A stretch of 58,469 nucleotides of DNA from Flavobacteriia bacterium (GCA_026391005.1 JAPLEV010000055.1:1-58469), one strand, 5' to 3'; positions 15,952 to 26,810 are shown, numbered from the stretch's first letter. The notes: a model not told the origin generated them from the letters alone. Numbers and translations are program-made.

Positions 15952-18900
15952 TATTTACCATGACATTGTTTATACTTCTTTCCACTTCCACAAGGGCAAG
16001 CATCATTTCGATTGATTTTAGTATCTGCAATAACGGGTTGTTTCTTTTCCTGCGTTGGCATAGAATTTTGAACTGCTTGGCGGTAACCATCGCTTCCACT
16101 AAATTGTGGCTTTGCAGTAGCATTTGAATTACCAGTTTTTGAATTTCCGTAATTATTTTGCTTATCCTCTTGATTGGTGCTTTGTAAAGCAGTTTCCGCA
16201 GGGATATTCAATTTCATTAGTAACTCTACTGCTTCTTGATTTAAGCGATAAAGCATACTTTTGAATAATTCATATGACTCTAATTTATAAATCACCAATG
16301 GATCTTTTTGTTCATAGGTCGCATTATTAACTGCGGATCTCAAATCGTCCATTTCTCGCAAATGTTCCTTCCATTCATTGTCAATAATTCCAAGAATGAT
16401 ATTTTTTTCAAAATATTTAGAAATTATAACACCCTTAGTTTTATATGCCTCTTCAAGGTTTACAATCAGTTGCAATTCTTTTTTCCCATCAGTTAGCGGA
16501 AAAACAATGTTTTTAAAACGATCTGACATGGTTTCATGGACATGCGTTATTTGTGGCATAGCAAGCTCTGAAATTTTATGACATTTACGTTTATATTGCT
16601 CAGTCATAGCGATATAAACGGCATGTATTAATTCCATTTTGTCCATGGTCTTAAATTGATCCTCATCAACAGGCGATTCAATTCCAATTAATCGAATCAA
16701 TTCAATTTCAAATTCCAGGAATTCTGAATTTCCAAGTTTTAAAACGGTTTCTTCAGAAAGCTCGTAGAACATATTGTCTACATCTATATCCAATCGATCA
16801 CCAAAAAGTGCATTTTTTCGTTTTTTATAGATTGCTTTACGCTGAGCATTCATGACATCATCGTATTCAAGTAAACGTTTTCTTATACCAAAATTATTTT
16901 CTTCCACTTTTTTCTGAGCACGTTCAATTGATTTAGAGACCATCCCGTGACTTATCACTTCTCCCTCTTTCAATCCCATTCTATCCATCAGTTTTGCAAT
17001 TCGCTCCGATCCAAACTTACGCATTAGGTCATCTTCTAAGGAAACGAAAAATTGCGATGAACCAGGATCTCCTTGTCTTCCCGCTCTACCTCTTAACTGT
17101 CGGTCTACACGTCTTGAGTCATGTCGTTCTGTACCGATTATAGCTAATCCTCCTGCTTCTTTTACATTTGGGCCTAATTTTATATCCGTTCCTCTTCCTG
17201 CCATATTGGTAGCAATGGTCACAGCTCCAGATAGACCAGCATTTGCGATTATTTCTGCTTCTTTTTGGTGGAATTTTGCATTTAAAACTTGATGATTAAT
17301 CTTCTCTTTATCTAACAAGCGACTTAATCCCTCCGAAATTTCAACAGTGGTTGTTCCCACAAGAACGGGTCTTCCTTCGGCTACTAGTTTTCTAATTTCG
17401 TCAATAACGGCATGAAATTTTTCCATAGCAGTTTTGAAAACGAAATCATTTTCATCTTTTCGGATAACTTTTGTATTGGGCGGCACTACCACGACATCTA
17501 GTTTGTAGATATCAAAGAATTCTTTAGCTTCTGTTTCTGCAGTTCCAGTCATACCCGCAAGTTTATGGTACATCCTAAAATAATTCTGCAAAGTAACTGT
17601 AGCATAGGTTTGCGTAGCTGCCTCAATTTTTACATTTTCTTTAGCTTCAATCGCTTGATGCAAGCCATCGGAATATCTTCTTCCATCCAAAATACGACCA
17701 GTTGACTCATCAACAATCTTTACTTTACCATCAAGAATGACGTACTCATTTTCTTTTTCAAATAAGGTATAAGCTTTAAGTAATTGATTAACTGAATGAA
17801 TGCGTTCCGACTTTATAGAGTATTCTCTCACTAATTCATCTTTCTTGCTTAAAAAATCATTTGATTCAAGATTTAATTTTTGCAATTTGGCAATTTCACC
17901 GCCGACATCTGGCATGATGAAGAATTCTCGATCTTCAGCACCTGAAATTAAGTCGATGCCTTTACTCGTCAATTCGATGGTATTATTTTTTTCTTCAATT
18001 ACAAAAAATAATTCAACATCAATTTTCTTCATTTGTTTACCTTGTTCCTGCATGTAAAAATTTTCCGTTTTTTGCAGGTGAACTCTAATTCCAGGTTCAG
18101 AAAGATATTTAATTAATGCTTTATTTTTTGGTAATCCTCTAAAAGCACGAAGAAGCGCAATTCCTCCCTCTTCAAGCATTGTTTTTGCCTCGTTTTTATC
18201 TTCCGGTGGATTGGATATTACGGTTAATTTAGTTTTTGCTTCAATTAAGCAATTTTGTACAAATTCTTTTTGGGCATTCACGATCCTCTCAATTCTTGGT
18301 TTTAGCCCTTGGAATTCCTGCTCGTCGCCTTTAGGTGTTGGTCCAGATATAATTAGAGGGGTTCGAGCATCGTCAATAAGGACGCTGTCAACTTCATCGA
18401 CAATAGCAAAGTGGTGTTTACGCTGAACCAATTCATCAATGTGCCCGGCCATATTGTCGCGCAAGTAATCAAATCCAAATTCATTATTAGTTCCAAAAGT
18501 AATGTCGGCAAGGTAAGCCTTCCTTCTTTGGACTGAATTAGGTGTATGTTTATCAATACAATCGACACTCAGACAATGAAATTGATAGAGTGGTCCCATC
18601 CATTCTGAATCGCGTTTGGCTAAGTAATCGTTAACAGTAACAATATGAACACCTTTTTTTGATAAAGCATTTAAATAAACTGGAAGGGTAGCTACAAGCG
18701 TTTTTCCTTCACCTGTTTGCATTTCAGCAATATTGCCTTTATGTAAAGCTGCACCTCCAATTAATTGCACATCATAATGGACCATATTCCATTTTATTTT
18801 CGCACCTGCTGCAGTCCATTCATTATGCCAGATAGCTTTATCGCCAGAAATCGTAATTCCGTCTTTTCTTGCAGCTAATTCTCTGTCAAAGTCAAGGGCA

Positions 18901-19292
18901 TCAACTTCAAGTTTTCCGTTTTCCACCCATCTCTGAGCTGTTTCTTTCACAACGGCAAAAGCTTCTGGAAGTATTTTTAACAGGGATTCTTCAATTTTTT
19001 CATCAATTGCTTTCGAAATTTTATCAATTTTTTCAAAAATCTCCTCCTTGTCGTCAATATTAGTGGCTGTATCTGCTGCTTTTTGCTCTAATGTTAACAT
19101 TTCGTCTTCAAGCGATTGCTTTTCTTGGGCAATTAGAAGTTGAAAAGAAAAGGTTTTCTCTCTTAACTCATTGTCGCTTAAAGATTTTAATGTAAGTTGA
19201 AATTCGTTGGAAGCTATACTGAAGGGCTCATATAGTTTTTGATCTTTTGCATTCTTGTCACCGAATAATTTTTTTAATAGGTTGCCAATCAT
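15951..19292 (-). CDS. secA: Preprotein translocase ATPase SecA
   Basis: ATP-driven motor of the Sec export channel at the inner membrane. 1113 residues, long as in other Bacteroidetes because of an insertion. Visible: Walker A MQTGEGKTLVATLPVYL, DEVDSVLIDDARTPLI (DEAD-like motif), MTGTAETEAKEF, TNMAGRGTDIKLG and RQLRGRAGRQGDPG. The C-terminal zinc motif is NDACPCGSGKKYKQCHGK, after a low-complexity Asn/Gln/Ser linker. The stop overlaps the DUF2520 start. A -7 box lies 24 bp upstream. Confidence 0.98.
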   Translation of the reverse strand: MIGNLLKKLFGDKNAKDQKLYEPFSIASNEFQLTLKSLSDNELREKTFSFQLLIAQEKQSLEDEMLTLEQKAADTATNIDDKEEIFEKIDKISKAIDEKIEESLLKILPEAFAVVKETAQRWVENGKLEVDALDFDRELAARKDGITISGDKAIWHNEWTAAGAKIKWNMVHYDVQLIGGAALHKGNIAEMQTGEGKTLVATLPVYLNALSKKGVHIVTVNDYLAKRDSEWMGPLYQFHCLSVDCIDKHTPNSVQRRKAYLADITFGTNNEFGFDYLRDNMAGHIDELVQRKHHFAIVDEVDSVLIDDARTPLIISGPTPKGDEQEFQGLKPRIERIVNAQKEFVQNCLIEAKTKLTVISNPPEDKNEAKTMLEEGGIALLRAFRGLPKNKALIKYLSEPGIRVHLQKTENFYMQEQGKQMKKIDVELFFVIEEKNNTIELTSKGIDLISGAEDREFFIMPDVGGEIAKLQKLNLESNDFLSKKDELVREYSIKSERIHSVNQLLKAYTLFEKENEYVILDGKVKIVDESTGRILDGRRYSDGLHQAIEAKENVKIEAATQTYATVTLQNYFRMYHKLAGMTGTAETEAKEFFDIYKLDVVVVPPNTKVIRKDENDFVFKTAMEKFHAVIDEIRKLVAEGRPVLVGTTTVEISEGLSRLLDKEKINHQVLNAKFHQKEAEIIANAGLSGAVTIATNMAGRGTDIKLGPNVKEAGGLAIIGTERHDSRRVDRQLRGRAGRQGDPGSSQFFVSLEDDLMRKFGSERIAKLMDRMGLKEGEVISHGMVSKSIERAQKKVEENNFGIRKRLLEYDDVMNAQRKAIYKKRKNALFGDRLDIDVDNMFYELSEETVLKLGNSEFLEFEIELIRLIGIESPVDEDQFKTMDKMELIHAVYIAMTEQYKRKCHKISELAMPQITHVHETMSDRFKNIVFPLTDGKKELQLIVNLEEAYKTKGVIISKYFEKNIILGIIDNEWKEHLREMDDLRSAVNNATYEQKDPLVIYKLESYELFKSMLYRLNQEAVELLMKLNIPAETALQSTNQEDKQNNYGNSKTGNSNATAKPQFSGSDGYRQAVQNSMPTQEKKQPVIADTKINRNDACPCGSGKKYKQCHGK

Positions 19293-19316
19293 TTTATCTC
19301 AATTTTTTGATAGCCC

Positions 19317-19324
19317 CAAAGGTA
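19317..19324 (-). promoter_or_regulatory. Bacteroidetes -7 box (TACCTTTG) before secA
   Basis: Minus-strand TACCTTTG fits TAnnTTTG and lies 24 bp before the secA ATG in the 137-bp divergent region shared with guaA. No convincing -33 TTTG at 17-23 bp spacing is seen. Confidence 0.45.
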
Positions 19325-19417
19325 ATCATTAAACTTCAATTTTATTGATTTAGCAAGTGAGAACTAAAAAAGATAGCCGGATTTTGAAGAAATTAATTTT
19401 CAAGTTCTATTTACACT

Positions 19418-19425
19418 TATCTTTG
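19418..19425 (+). promoter_or_regulatory. Bacteroidetes -7 box (TATCTTTG) immediately before guaA
   Basis: TATCTTTG fits TAnnTTTG and ends only 4 bp before the guaA ATG (19430). If it works at the usual distance, the transcript would begin at or next to the start codon, giving a leaderless or nearly leaderless mRNA. This is inferred from spacing only. Confidence 0.45.
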
Positions 19426-19429
19426 TGTT

Positions 19430-20962
19430 ATGCATCAAACTATTTTAATCATTGATTTTGGTTCTCAATATACGCAACTGATTGCTCGTAGAATTAGAGA
19501 ATTAAATGTGTATTGCGAAATTTATCCTTGGGATAAAATTCCTAAAAACCTTTACGAAATTAAAGGTGTTATTTTATCTGGAAGTCCTTTTTCAGTAAGG
19601 GATATAAATGCCCCAAAGCCAGATTTATCGCTAATTAAAGGAAAAATCCCTTTGTTGGGGGTTTGTTATGGTGCTCAATTATTAGCGCAAGAGTATGGAG
19701 GAAAAGTGAATGCTTCTAACACAAGAGAATACGGGCGTGCCAATTTATCAGTAACAAGCGCAGCGTCCCGACTGATGAAAGGGATCAATGTGAATTCGCA
19801 AGTATGGATGTCTCACGGCGATTCAATAAGCGATGTTCCATCTAATTATAAAGTGGTATGCAGTACAGCTGACGTCGAGGTAGCAGGATTTGAAATTGAA
19901 AACGAAAATACCTTTGGTGTTCAGTTTCATCCAGAGGTTTATCATTCGACTGATGGGACGCAACTACTCAAGAATTTTATTTATGATGTTTGTCAATGTC
20001 AAGCAGATTGGACACCAAATGCATTTATTGAGGAAAGTATTGAACAAATAAAGTCAAAAATTGGAAATGATCGCGTTATTCTTGGTTTATCTGGTGGGGT
20101 CGATTCATCTGTCGCTGCGGTGCTTTTGCACCGTGCCATTGGAAAAAATCTTCATTGTATCTTTGTAGATAATGGCTTATTAAGAAAAAACGAATATGAG
20201 GAGGTTTTGTCCTCATATCAAGGTATGGGTTTGAATGTGAAAGGAATAGAAGCTTCAGAACTTTTTTATTCAGCTTTAGAAGGTTTGACGGATCCAGAAT
20301 TAAAAAGAAAAGCCATTGGAGGTGTTTTTGTTGATGTATTTAATGAGGCATCAAAAACCGTTGAAAATGCGGTTTGGCTTGGTCAAGGAACAATTTATCC
20401 CGATGTAATTGAGTCTGTTTCTGGTACTGGTGGACCGTCTCAAACAATAAAGTCCCATCATAACGTAGGAGGATTGCCCGATTATATGAAGTTAAGTGTA
20501 ATTGAGCCACTTCGTTTATTATTTAAAGATGAAGTAAGAAGGATAGGAAGAGCCCTGGAAATTGATCAAAAGATTCTAGGTAGACACCCTTTCCCGGGGC
20601 CAGGTTTAGGGATTCGCATACTTGGTGAAGTGACAAAAGAAAAAGTTCGTATTTTGCAAGAAGTAGATGCAATATTCATTAATGGCTTGAAAGATGCTAA
20701 TTTATATGACGATGTTTGGCAAGCGGGATGCATCTTTCTTCCTGTTCAATCAGTTGGTGTAATGGGTGATGAGCGAACCTATGAAAATGCGGTAGCATTG
20801 AGAGCTGTTTCATCCACCGATGGAATGACAGCAGATTGGTGTCATTTGCCGTATGAATTTTTAGCATCCATTTCGAATAAAATTATTAATCAAGTTAAAG
20901 GTATAAATAGGGTGACCTATGATATAAGTTCTAAACCTCCTGCAACTATTGAGTGGGAATAA
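19430..20962 (+). CDS. guaA: GMP synthase (glutamine-hydrolysing)
   Basis: Converts XMP to GMP using glutamine and ATP. 510 residues, normal length. N-terminal class I amidotransferase: [26 protein letters not shown] with the nucleophilic Cys, and [12 protein letters not shown] with the His-Glu pair. ATP pyrophosphatase domain: [18 protein letters not shown]-terminal dimerisation domain: [16 protein letters not shown] and [11 protein letters not shown]. It is followed 8 bp later by the LysM protein gene. Confidence 0.98.
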   Translation: MHQTILIIDFGSQYTQLIARRIRELNVYCEIYPWDKIPKNLYEIKGVILSGSPFSVRDINAPKPDLSLIKGKIPLLGVCYGAQLLAQEYGGKVNASNTREYGRANLSVTSAASRLMKGINVNSQVWMSHGDSISDVPSNYKVVCSTADVEVAGFEIENENTFGVQFHPEVYHSTDGTQLLKNFIYDVCQCQADWTPNAFIEESIEQIKSKIGNDRVILGLSGGVDSSVAAVLLHRAIGKNLHCIFVDNGLLRKNEYEEVLSSYQGMGLNVKGIEASELFYSALEGLTDPELKRKAIGGVFVDVFNEASKTVENAVWLGQGTIYPDVIESVSGTGGPSQTIKSHHNVGGLPDYMKLSVIEPLRLLFKDEVRRIGRALEIDQKILGRHPFPGPGLGIRILGEVTKEKVRILQEVDAIFINGLKDANLYDDVWQAGCIFLPVQSVGVMGDERTYENAVALRAVSSTDGMTADWCHLPYEFLASISNKIINQVKGINRVTYDISSKPPATIEWE

Positions 20963-20970
20963 ATCTTAAT

Positions 20971-22728
20971 ATGACGAAACTAGTTATTATTATAGCTTTT
21001 GCCTTTTATCCAATCCTTTTTGGTTGGATTTGGGGTCAAACGTTTTTGCCAATAGTTGAATATAACGGAAAGACCTGTCATGTGATTGATGTGACTGAAG
21101 GGCTTACATTATTTACCATTGTTCAACAAACGGGTTTTTCAGGAGACGAAATTGTTAAAAACAATCCAGGGGCTAATAATGGATTACAAATTGGTCAAAA
21201 ATTATATTTGCCTGCTGTCAGGAAGAACATTGTGCATAAGGTTAGCGAAAAAGAAACCTTATTTGCTATATCAAAACGTTATTTAGTATCGGTTGATTCG
21301 CTTTTATCTTGGAATGTTGATTCAGATAAAGGAATTCAAGTTGCTCAAAATGTATATGTTAAGAATGCATTAATTAGAATTGATGATTTAAAGCAAAATG
21401 ATATTAATGTTAAAATTACGCGCAAAGATTCCATTAATTATCAACGAAATTTCGATTTTGATGATACGCTATTAATTCACATAGTTAAGGCCGGCGAATC
21501 AATTTATACCCTCTCAAAACGCTATATGGTTTCTATCGATATCATAAAGAACCTAAACGGCCTAAAAAACAATCAATTGAAAGTTGGTTCGAGTTTAACA
21601 ATACCAATTAATCAGTCGATAACTATTGTTCAAGGTCCTAAAGAAATAGCATCTAAGATAGAGGTTAAGACAACTGTTCCTATAATTGAAAATGCGATAG
21701 TTGTCAGGGATCCTAAAATTGCCATTTTTCTTCCCTTTGGAGTAGATTCCATAAAATATCCGATGAATGGCACATCCAAAGCGGCGGTTGAGTTTTATCT
21801 AGGTTCTTTATTGGGCATATCAGATTTAGAGGCAAATGGACTTACTGGACAAGTAACTTTTTATGACTATTTTAGTGAAAGCACAAATTTCCCTGAAGTT
21901 CTTTTGTCTGGTGAACTTAATGAAGTTGACCTAGTTTATGCTCCATTTCATTCTGCCCAGGCTCAGTTGGTAGCTGATTTTTGTCTTAAGAATAAAATAA
22001 GAATCATTTTCCCTATTAATTTAACACCGTGCTTTTATCAAGCTAATCCATATGCTATTCAGGTGCCAACCTCTAAAATAAATTTGGCAATCAACTTAGC
22101 GAAAGATATTTATGACCTTCAAAATGGAGAGCAAATTATATTGATTAGGTCTAAAAAAACAGCAGACTCATTAATGGAGGAGGCTTTTCTGCGTACTTAT
22201 AAAGCATTGCCTAAAATTAAAGGAAAGGCAAGAATAATTTATGCAAATTCCGATAATTATCTAGCTTTTCCTAACAATGATTTGAAAACTTGGTTTGTTA
22301 GTTTTTCATCAGAAAAAGACAATATAATTTCATTATTAAAATCAACAAGTGAAATGACCAATGTTGATGTTTTTGGACTAAAAGAGTGGTTAGAATATAA
22401 AGAAATATCATCAACGATAAGCAATGTCTTTAGATTTAATTATGAAAGTTCATCCTACTTTAATTATAAAAGTGATGCTGTTATTGCTTTCCATAAAAGA
22501 TATAGAAAAGCATATCAATCGGATGTTTCAAAGATGGCTTGTCTGGGCTATGATATGTTAACCTTGATTCCCCAAATATTTTTATTGAATGAAAAAGACC
22601 AGGAAGGTACGATAAGCAAGTTAGATTTTTTTCAAGAAACCCCTGGCTCTTTAATGGAAAATAAGGCAAGTTTTTTATTAAAATTTATTGATTTCGAAAC
22701 CATTAAATTCCTAGATGAAGTCAAGTGA
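20971..22728 (+). CDS. LysM-domain protein with PBP1-like C-terminal domain
   Basis: 585 residues from ATG 20971; the frame is open to 20953 but that start lies inside guaA. The N terminus is a signal peptide (LVIIIAFAFYPILFGWIWGQ). Three LysM repeats follow: about residues 38-80 (ending IGQKLYLP), 84-128 (KVSEKETLFAISKRYLVS) and 155-203 (VKAGESIYTLSKRYMVS), which bind peptidoglycan. From about residue 230 a domain starting IAIFLPFGVDSI resembles type 1 periplasmic binding proteins, a known Bacteroidetes combination. It is probably a cell-wall-bound periplasmic protein; the ligand is unknown. It overlaps hemF by 14 bp. Confidence 0.85.
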   Translation: MTKLVIIIAFAFYPILFGWIWGQTFLPIVEYNGKTCHVIDVTEGLTLFTIVQQTGFSGDEIVKNNPGANNGLQIGQKLYLPAVRKNIVHKVSEKETLFAISKRYLVSVDSLLSWNVDSDKGIQVAQNVYVKNALIRIDDLKQNDINVKITRKDSINYQRNFDFDDTLLIHIVKAGESIYTLSKRYMVSIDIIKNLNGLKNNQLKVGSSLTIPINQSITIVQGPKEIASKIEVKTTVPIIENAIVVRDPKIAIFLPFGVDSIKYPMNGTSKAAVEFYLGSLLGISDLEANGLTGQVTFYDYFSESTNFPEVLLSGELNEVDLVYAPFHSAQAQLVADFCLKNKIRIIFPINLTPCFYQANPYAIQVPTSKINLAINLAKDIYDLQNGEQIILIRSKKTADSLMEEAFLRTYKALPKIKGKARIIYANSDNYLAFPNNDLKTWFVSFSSEKDNIISLLKSTSEMTNVDVFGLKEWLEYKEISSTISNVFRFNYESSSYFNYKSDAVIAFHKRYRKAYQSDVSKMACLGYDMLTLIPQIFLLNEKDQEGTISKLDFFQETPGSLMENKASFLLKFIDFETIKFLDEVK

Positions 22729-23605
22729 TATTAAAAATAAATTTAGAGATGCACAGTTGTATATAACTGCTGAATTAGAATCTTGGGATGGAATAGCTTT
22801 TTTTAATGAAGATCAGTGGAATAGGGATGAGGGTGGGGGAGGCTTCACACGAACCATTGCAAATGGTCGGATTATTGAAAAAGGAGGCGTTGCTTTTTCT
22901 GCCGTTGAAGGTGAGGTAACCGCTCTAATGAAAGAGCAATTAAAATTGAATGGAGATTACTTTTTCGCTACTGGAGTTTCTATTGTATTGCATCCAAAAC
23001 ATCCCCGTCATCCGATAATGCACATGAATATTCGTTATTTTGAAATTGATCAGGAGCAATATTGGTTTGGGGGTGGAATTGATCTTACGCCGCACTACAT
23101 TAATGACGAGTTAGCGACTTCATTTCATCAGAGCTTGAAAAGTATTTGTGATCGCTATAACTCCGAATATTATTCAACGTTCAAAGCTTGGGCGGATGAT
23201 TATTTTTATTTACCTCATCGTGATGAAACAAGAGGAGTTGGTGGTATTTTTTTCGACCATCTTTCGGCTGGGAAAAGCATTTCTAAGGAGCAAATTTTAT
23301 CCTTGTGTTTGGATTTAGCAAAGGCTTTTCCTTCTCTTTATAAAAATCAGGTTGATCGCTTTCTGTTTCCGGATTTTACTCCCAAGGAGAAGGAATGGCA
23401 AAATGTAAGGCGCTCGCGTTACGTTGAATTTAATTTACTGCACGATAGAGGCACCAAGTTCGGCATTTACAGCAATGGAAGGACAGAATCCATCTTACTT
23501 AGTATGCCGCCTTCTGCTGAATGGTTTTACGACTATTCTACGCTACCTAATTCTGAGGAAGAGCAAACAATTTTGAAATTAAAAAAAGGTTTATCCTATC
23601 TGTAA
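22715..23605 (+). CDS. hemF: Oxygen-dependent coproporphyrinogen III oxidase
   Basis: Oxidatively decarboxylates coproporphyrinogen III to protoporphyrinogen IX in haem synthesis and needs molecular oxygen, which suggests an aerobic host. 296 residues, normal length. Hallmarks: WNRDEGGGGFTR, GVSIVLHPKHPRHP, MHMNIRYFE, YWFGGGIDLTPHY, ETRGVGGIFFDHL, RRSRYVEFNLLHDRGTKFG and ILLSMPPSAEW. Its start overlaps the end of the LysM gene. A new promoter-like box follows the stop, so the adhesin genes may be separately transcribed. Confidence 0.97.
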   Translation: MKSSDIKNKFRDAQLYITAELESWDGIAFFNEDQWNRDEGGGGFTRTIANGRIIEKGGVAFSAVEGEVTALMKEQLKLNGDYFFATGVSIVLHPKHPRHPIMHMNIRYFEIDQEQYWFGGGIDLTPHYINDELATSFHQSLKSICDRYNSEYYSTFKAWADDYFYLPHRDETRGVGGIFFDHLSAGKSISKEQILSLCLDLAKAFPSLYKNQVDRFLFPDFTPKEKEWQNVRRSRYVEFNLLHDRGTKFGIYSNGRTESILLSMPPSAEWFYDYSTLPNSEEEQTILKLKKGLSYL

Positions 23606-23619
23606 ACATTTATTTTACG

Positions 23620-23627
23620 TAAATTTG
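23620..23627 (+). promoter_or_regulatory. Bacteroidetes -7 box (TAAATTTG) before the adhesin operon
   Basis: TAAATTTG within ACGTAAATTTGCAG fits TAnnTTTG and lies 39 bp before the ATG at 23667, just after hemF. It is a reasonable promoter for the CHU_C-PorP/SprF-OmpA genes. The -33 element is weak. Confidence 0.5.
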
Positions 23628-23666
23628 CAGTTAAAATTTAGGTTTATATCTCTAAAATCCAAAACG

Positions 23667-26600
23667 ATGTTCAAATATATTTTAGTAGTTTGTTTAAGTA
23701 TTCTTTCTCAGTTTACTTTTTCACAAACCCCCGTGGCTAGTTTTTCAACAACGCCAAACCAAGTACTTGGTCTTGTGACGATTTGCCAGGGCACTACCAT
23801 TACTTTTGTAAATACTTCTTCCCAAACTACCGCAGGAGCTACTTATTCATGGAATTTTGGTCTTGGGGCAACCCCAGCTAGTGCTGTTGGAAGTGGTCCT
23901 CATATTGTTACTTACAATACGGTTACAGCACCAAATACTACAGCTATATTAACCGTTAATAATAATAATGGAAATCCAACAGCTAATTTCTCTCGAACGA
24001 TTGATGTAAACGTAAGTCCGATTTCCAATTTAACGCTACTAAGTAATGCGGTAGGTTACGGAACTTCCACCCTAGGGGGAGTGACTTTCTTTAGAAAATG
24101 TGGCTCAATAGACTCCTCCGTTTTTCTTTTCAATTCAAATTACTCCAATGCAACGATTCAATCCTTTGTTTGGGGCGATGGTGCTACTTCGTCTCAGGCA
24201 AATATGATTGGTAATCAAATTAGTCATAATTATCCAATGGGTCAGTTCACTCTCACGCATACTATTACAATTAATGGTTGTACAACAACTAAAAATTATA
24301 TTGTTTTTAATGGTAATGCTCCTGTGGTAACTATTTCGGGTTCAGGTCAAACAACTTGTTTGCCTTCTCCTTATTCGATTGATATTTTATCCAATGGCTC
24401 ACCTATTAATTATACAGTTTCATTTTCGGATGGCTCGCCATCAACCGTTTTTACTAGCGCAAATGATACGACAATATCGCACATTTTTAATAGCTCTTCT
24501 TGTGGTGTAGATTATGTCTTTTCTCCTGGATTTCCACCAATTGAAAATTCATTTTCCGCAACCATTGTTGCTCAAAATGCTTGTTCTAATAATGGATTGC
24601 CAACAGTTGTAACAGTTGGACCAATTACCATTTCAACCGGTGCCTCTGCTGCGTTTTCATATTCTCCTCCTTCACCTGTTTGTCAAAACGAACCAGTTAC
24701 TTTTGATAATCAATCATCAGGAGGTGAAAATATTAGCGCTTCGGGTTGCGATTCAACATATTCTTTTTATTGGCAAATTACTCAGCCGGCTGGATACGCT
24801 ATCACCGCAGGGTCACTCGGGTCAAATAATGGTTTTGTTGGTAATAATTACAATTTTGCACTTTGGACAAATGGCTCTGATAATTTAGAGGTTACGTTTA
24901 GTGTTCCTGGAACATACAATATGTGGCTTTATGCTGCAAATCTTTGTGGGGTGGATTCAACGATGCAAATAATTACCATCAACCCTGTCTCAAATGTTAC
25001 TTTGTCTAATTATACTCAAACGATTTGTTCTGGAGATACATCCGCTTTATTTACCATGACATCAACCGTTCCGGGTTATGTTATCAATTGGGAAATTACC
25101 GATTCAACAAATGTAACAGGAATAACAACACTCACTGGATCTGGAATTAGCCCAGTGACATTTAATTCATTGGTTTTGTTTAATAATACAGACCAGGTTG
25201 GAACTGTTGAAATAACAGCAAATGTTGGATGTACAAATGTCCCTGCTGTTATCCATACGATTACAGTGAATCCGCAAGGAAACGTTAATGTTGATCCTAT
25301 ACAGCAATTTATATGCAGTGGCGATACAACCGATATTAGCTTAACTTCAAACCTAAACAACGCTACTTTTTCCTGGGTAACGTCCGCGCCCGGTACAATA
25401 GTGGGAGAGGCGTCAGGATCGGGAACAAGTATTGCACAGATTTTAACAAACACAGGAACTACCGTTGACACAGTACTTTATACTATATCAGTAGGTTCAG
25501 TTGCGTGTCCAGGTCCTGATGTAGTGGTGTCAGTTGCCGTACAACCACAAATTACAATATCTATTAATCCGGATGTTACCGTTTGTTCTGGCGAATCTAT
25601 TAATCCAGTTAATTATATTTCAACACCTGCAGGAGCCACAATCACATGGTCTAATTCCAATACAAATATTGGAATCGGAGCATCTGGAAATGGAGATATC
25701 CCAACTTGGAATGCTGCTTCTAACACAACAGGTGCCACTGTTTCAGGAACAGTTACCGTATCGGCTAGTTTAAATGGTTGTCCGGGTGTTCAAGATGTTT
25801 TTATTGTTAATGTTTTATCAGCACCTAGTTTTACGCATACGACTTCTCCAGCTTCTGGATTGGATTGTATTACTAATACAGGAGTTATCCTTGGTGTAAG
25901 TAACCCAGCGAATAGCACGGTTAGTTGGACGGGGCCATCAATTGTTTCGGGTGCTAACACACTTTCACCTGTTGTTAATGCTCCAGGACAGTATATTGTT
26001 ACGCTTACGGACAATGTTAATGGATGTATAACAACTGATACAGTTCAAATTGATCCACCTAATGATATTAATATTACCTCAGTAAATCAGACAAATGTTT
26101 CCTGTTTTAACGGTAGTAATGGAAGTATATCGATTAATACAGATAATGGAAACGGGTCAAATCTTCAATATGATTGGAATCCTCAATTAACAAATTCTGC
26201 CACCGTTAACGGTTTATCTATCGGAACCTATACAGTTTTCGTAATGAACGAAGATGGTTGTTTGGACGACACAACAGTTACGATTACACAACCGCTTGAA
26301 ATTGTTATTATACCTCAAGATTCCATTGGTTCTGAATGTGGTGAGGCAAATGGAAGTTTATCCGTTTATGCAGCTGGTGGACAAGGTTCATATCAATATC
26401 AATGGGAAAACGGTCAAAATAGTAACGTGGTTATTAATATCGATGCAGGACAATATAGCGTAACGGTTACGGATGTTGCAGGGTGCACAGAGACAGGTGT
26501 TTTTGATCTAGGATGTGATACGCTAATACCGATAATTGTAAACCAATTTATTTCTCCAAACAACGACACACAAAATGAATTATGGATTATTGAAAATTTG

Positions 26601-26804
26601 GAAAATTACCCAAATACTAAAGTTATGGTCTACAATCGATGGGGAAGCTTGGTTTTTGAGGCTGAGCCTTATCAAAATGATTGGAATGGGCATTACAAAG
26701 GAACCGCTACCAATTCATTACCGGCTTCAACTTACTTCTATGTAATAGATACAAAGAAGAAATCACAGGATCCATATACTGGATACATAGAAATTCAACC
26801 TTAA
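23667..26804 (+). CDS. SprB-repeat / CHU_C surface adhesin (T9SS type B cargo)
   Basis: 1045 residues from ATG 23667. Signal peptide MFKYILVVCLSILSQFTFSQ, then a PKD-like domain (YSWNFGLGATPASA), then several beta domains with repeated ICSGDT or VCSGES starts at about 450, 550 and 640. Two SprB-type repeats follow (about 805-950): VSCFNGSNGSISI with GTYTVFVMNEDGC, and CGEANGSLSVYAAGGQGSYQYQW with GQYSVTVTDVAGC. The end is a CHU_C / type B domain: QFISPNNDTQNELW, VMVYNRWGSLVFE, DWNGHYKG and GYIEIQP. Such proteins are exported by T9SS and sit on the cell surface as adhesins. The next gene encodes a PorP/SprF protein, the known partner for type B cargo. Not clearly SprB itself, which is far larger. 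Confidence 0.9.
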   Translation: MFKYILVVCLSILSQFTFSQTPVASFSTTPNQVLGLVTICQGTTITFVNTSSQTTAGATYSWNFGLGATPASAVGSGPHIVTYNTVTAPNTTAILTVNNNNGNPTANFSRTIDVNVSPISNLTLLSNAVGYGTSTLGGVTFFRKCGSIDSSVFLFNSNYSNATIQSFVWGDGATSSQANMIGNQISHNYPMGQFTLTHTITINGCTTTKNYIVFNGNAPVVTISGSGQTTCLPSPYSIDILSNGSPINYTVSFSDGSPSTVFTSANDTTISHIFNSSSCGVDYVFSPGFPPIENSFSATIVAQNACSNNGLPTVVTVGPITISTGASAAFSYSPPSPVCQNEPVTFDNQSSGGENISASGCDSTYSFYWQITQPAGYAITAGSLGSNNGFVGNNYNFALWTNGSDNLEVTFSVPGTYNMWLYAANLCGVDSTMQIITINPVSNVTLSNYTQTICSGDTSALFTMTSTVPGYVINWEITDSTNVTGITTLTGSGISPVTFNSLVLFNNTDQVGTVEITANVGCTNVPAVIHTITVNPQGNVNVDPIQQFICSGDTTDISLTSNLNNATFSWVTSAPGTIVGEASGSGTSIAQILTNTGTTVDTVLYTISVGSVACPGPDVVVSVAVQPQITISINPDVTVCSGESINPVNYISTPAGATITWSNSNTNIGIGASGNGDIPTWNAASNTTGATVSGTVTVSASLNGCPGVQDVFIVNVLSAPSFTHTTSPASGLDCITNTGVILGVSNPANSTVSWTGPSIVSGANTLSPVVNAPGQYIVTLTDNVNGCITTDTVQIDPPNDINITSVNQTNVSCFNGSNGSISINTDNGNGSNLQYDWNPQLTNSATVNGLSIGTYTVFVMNEDGCLDDTTVTITQPLEIVIIPQDSIGSECGEANGSLSVYAAGGQGSYQYQWENGQNSNVVINIDAGQYSVTVTDVAGCTETGVFDLGCDTLIPIIVNQFISPNNDTQNELWIIENLENYPNTKVMVYNRWGSLVFEAEPYQNDWNGHYKGTATNSLPASTYFYVIDTKKKSQDPYTGYIEIQP

Positions 26805-26810
26805 ACGAAA

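Noticed and set aside
25076..25471. Minus-strand 131-codon frame in the adhesin gene
   Set aside because: Antisense shadow of repeated Thr/Val codons in a strongly supported adhesin.
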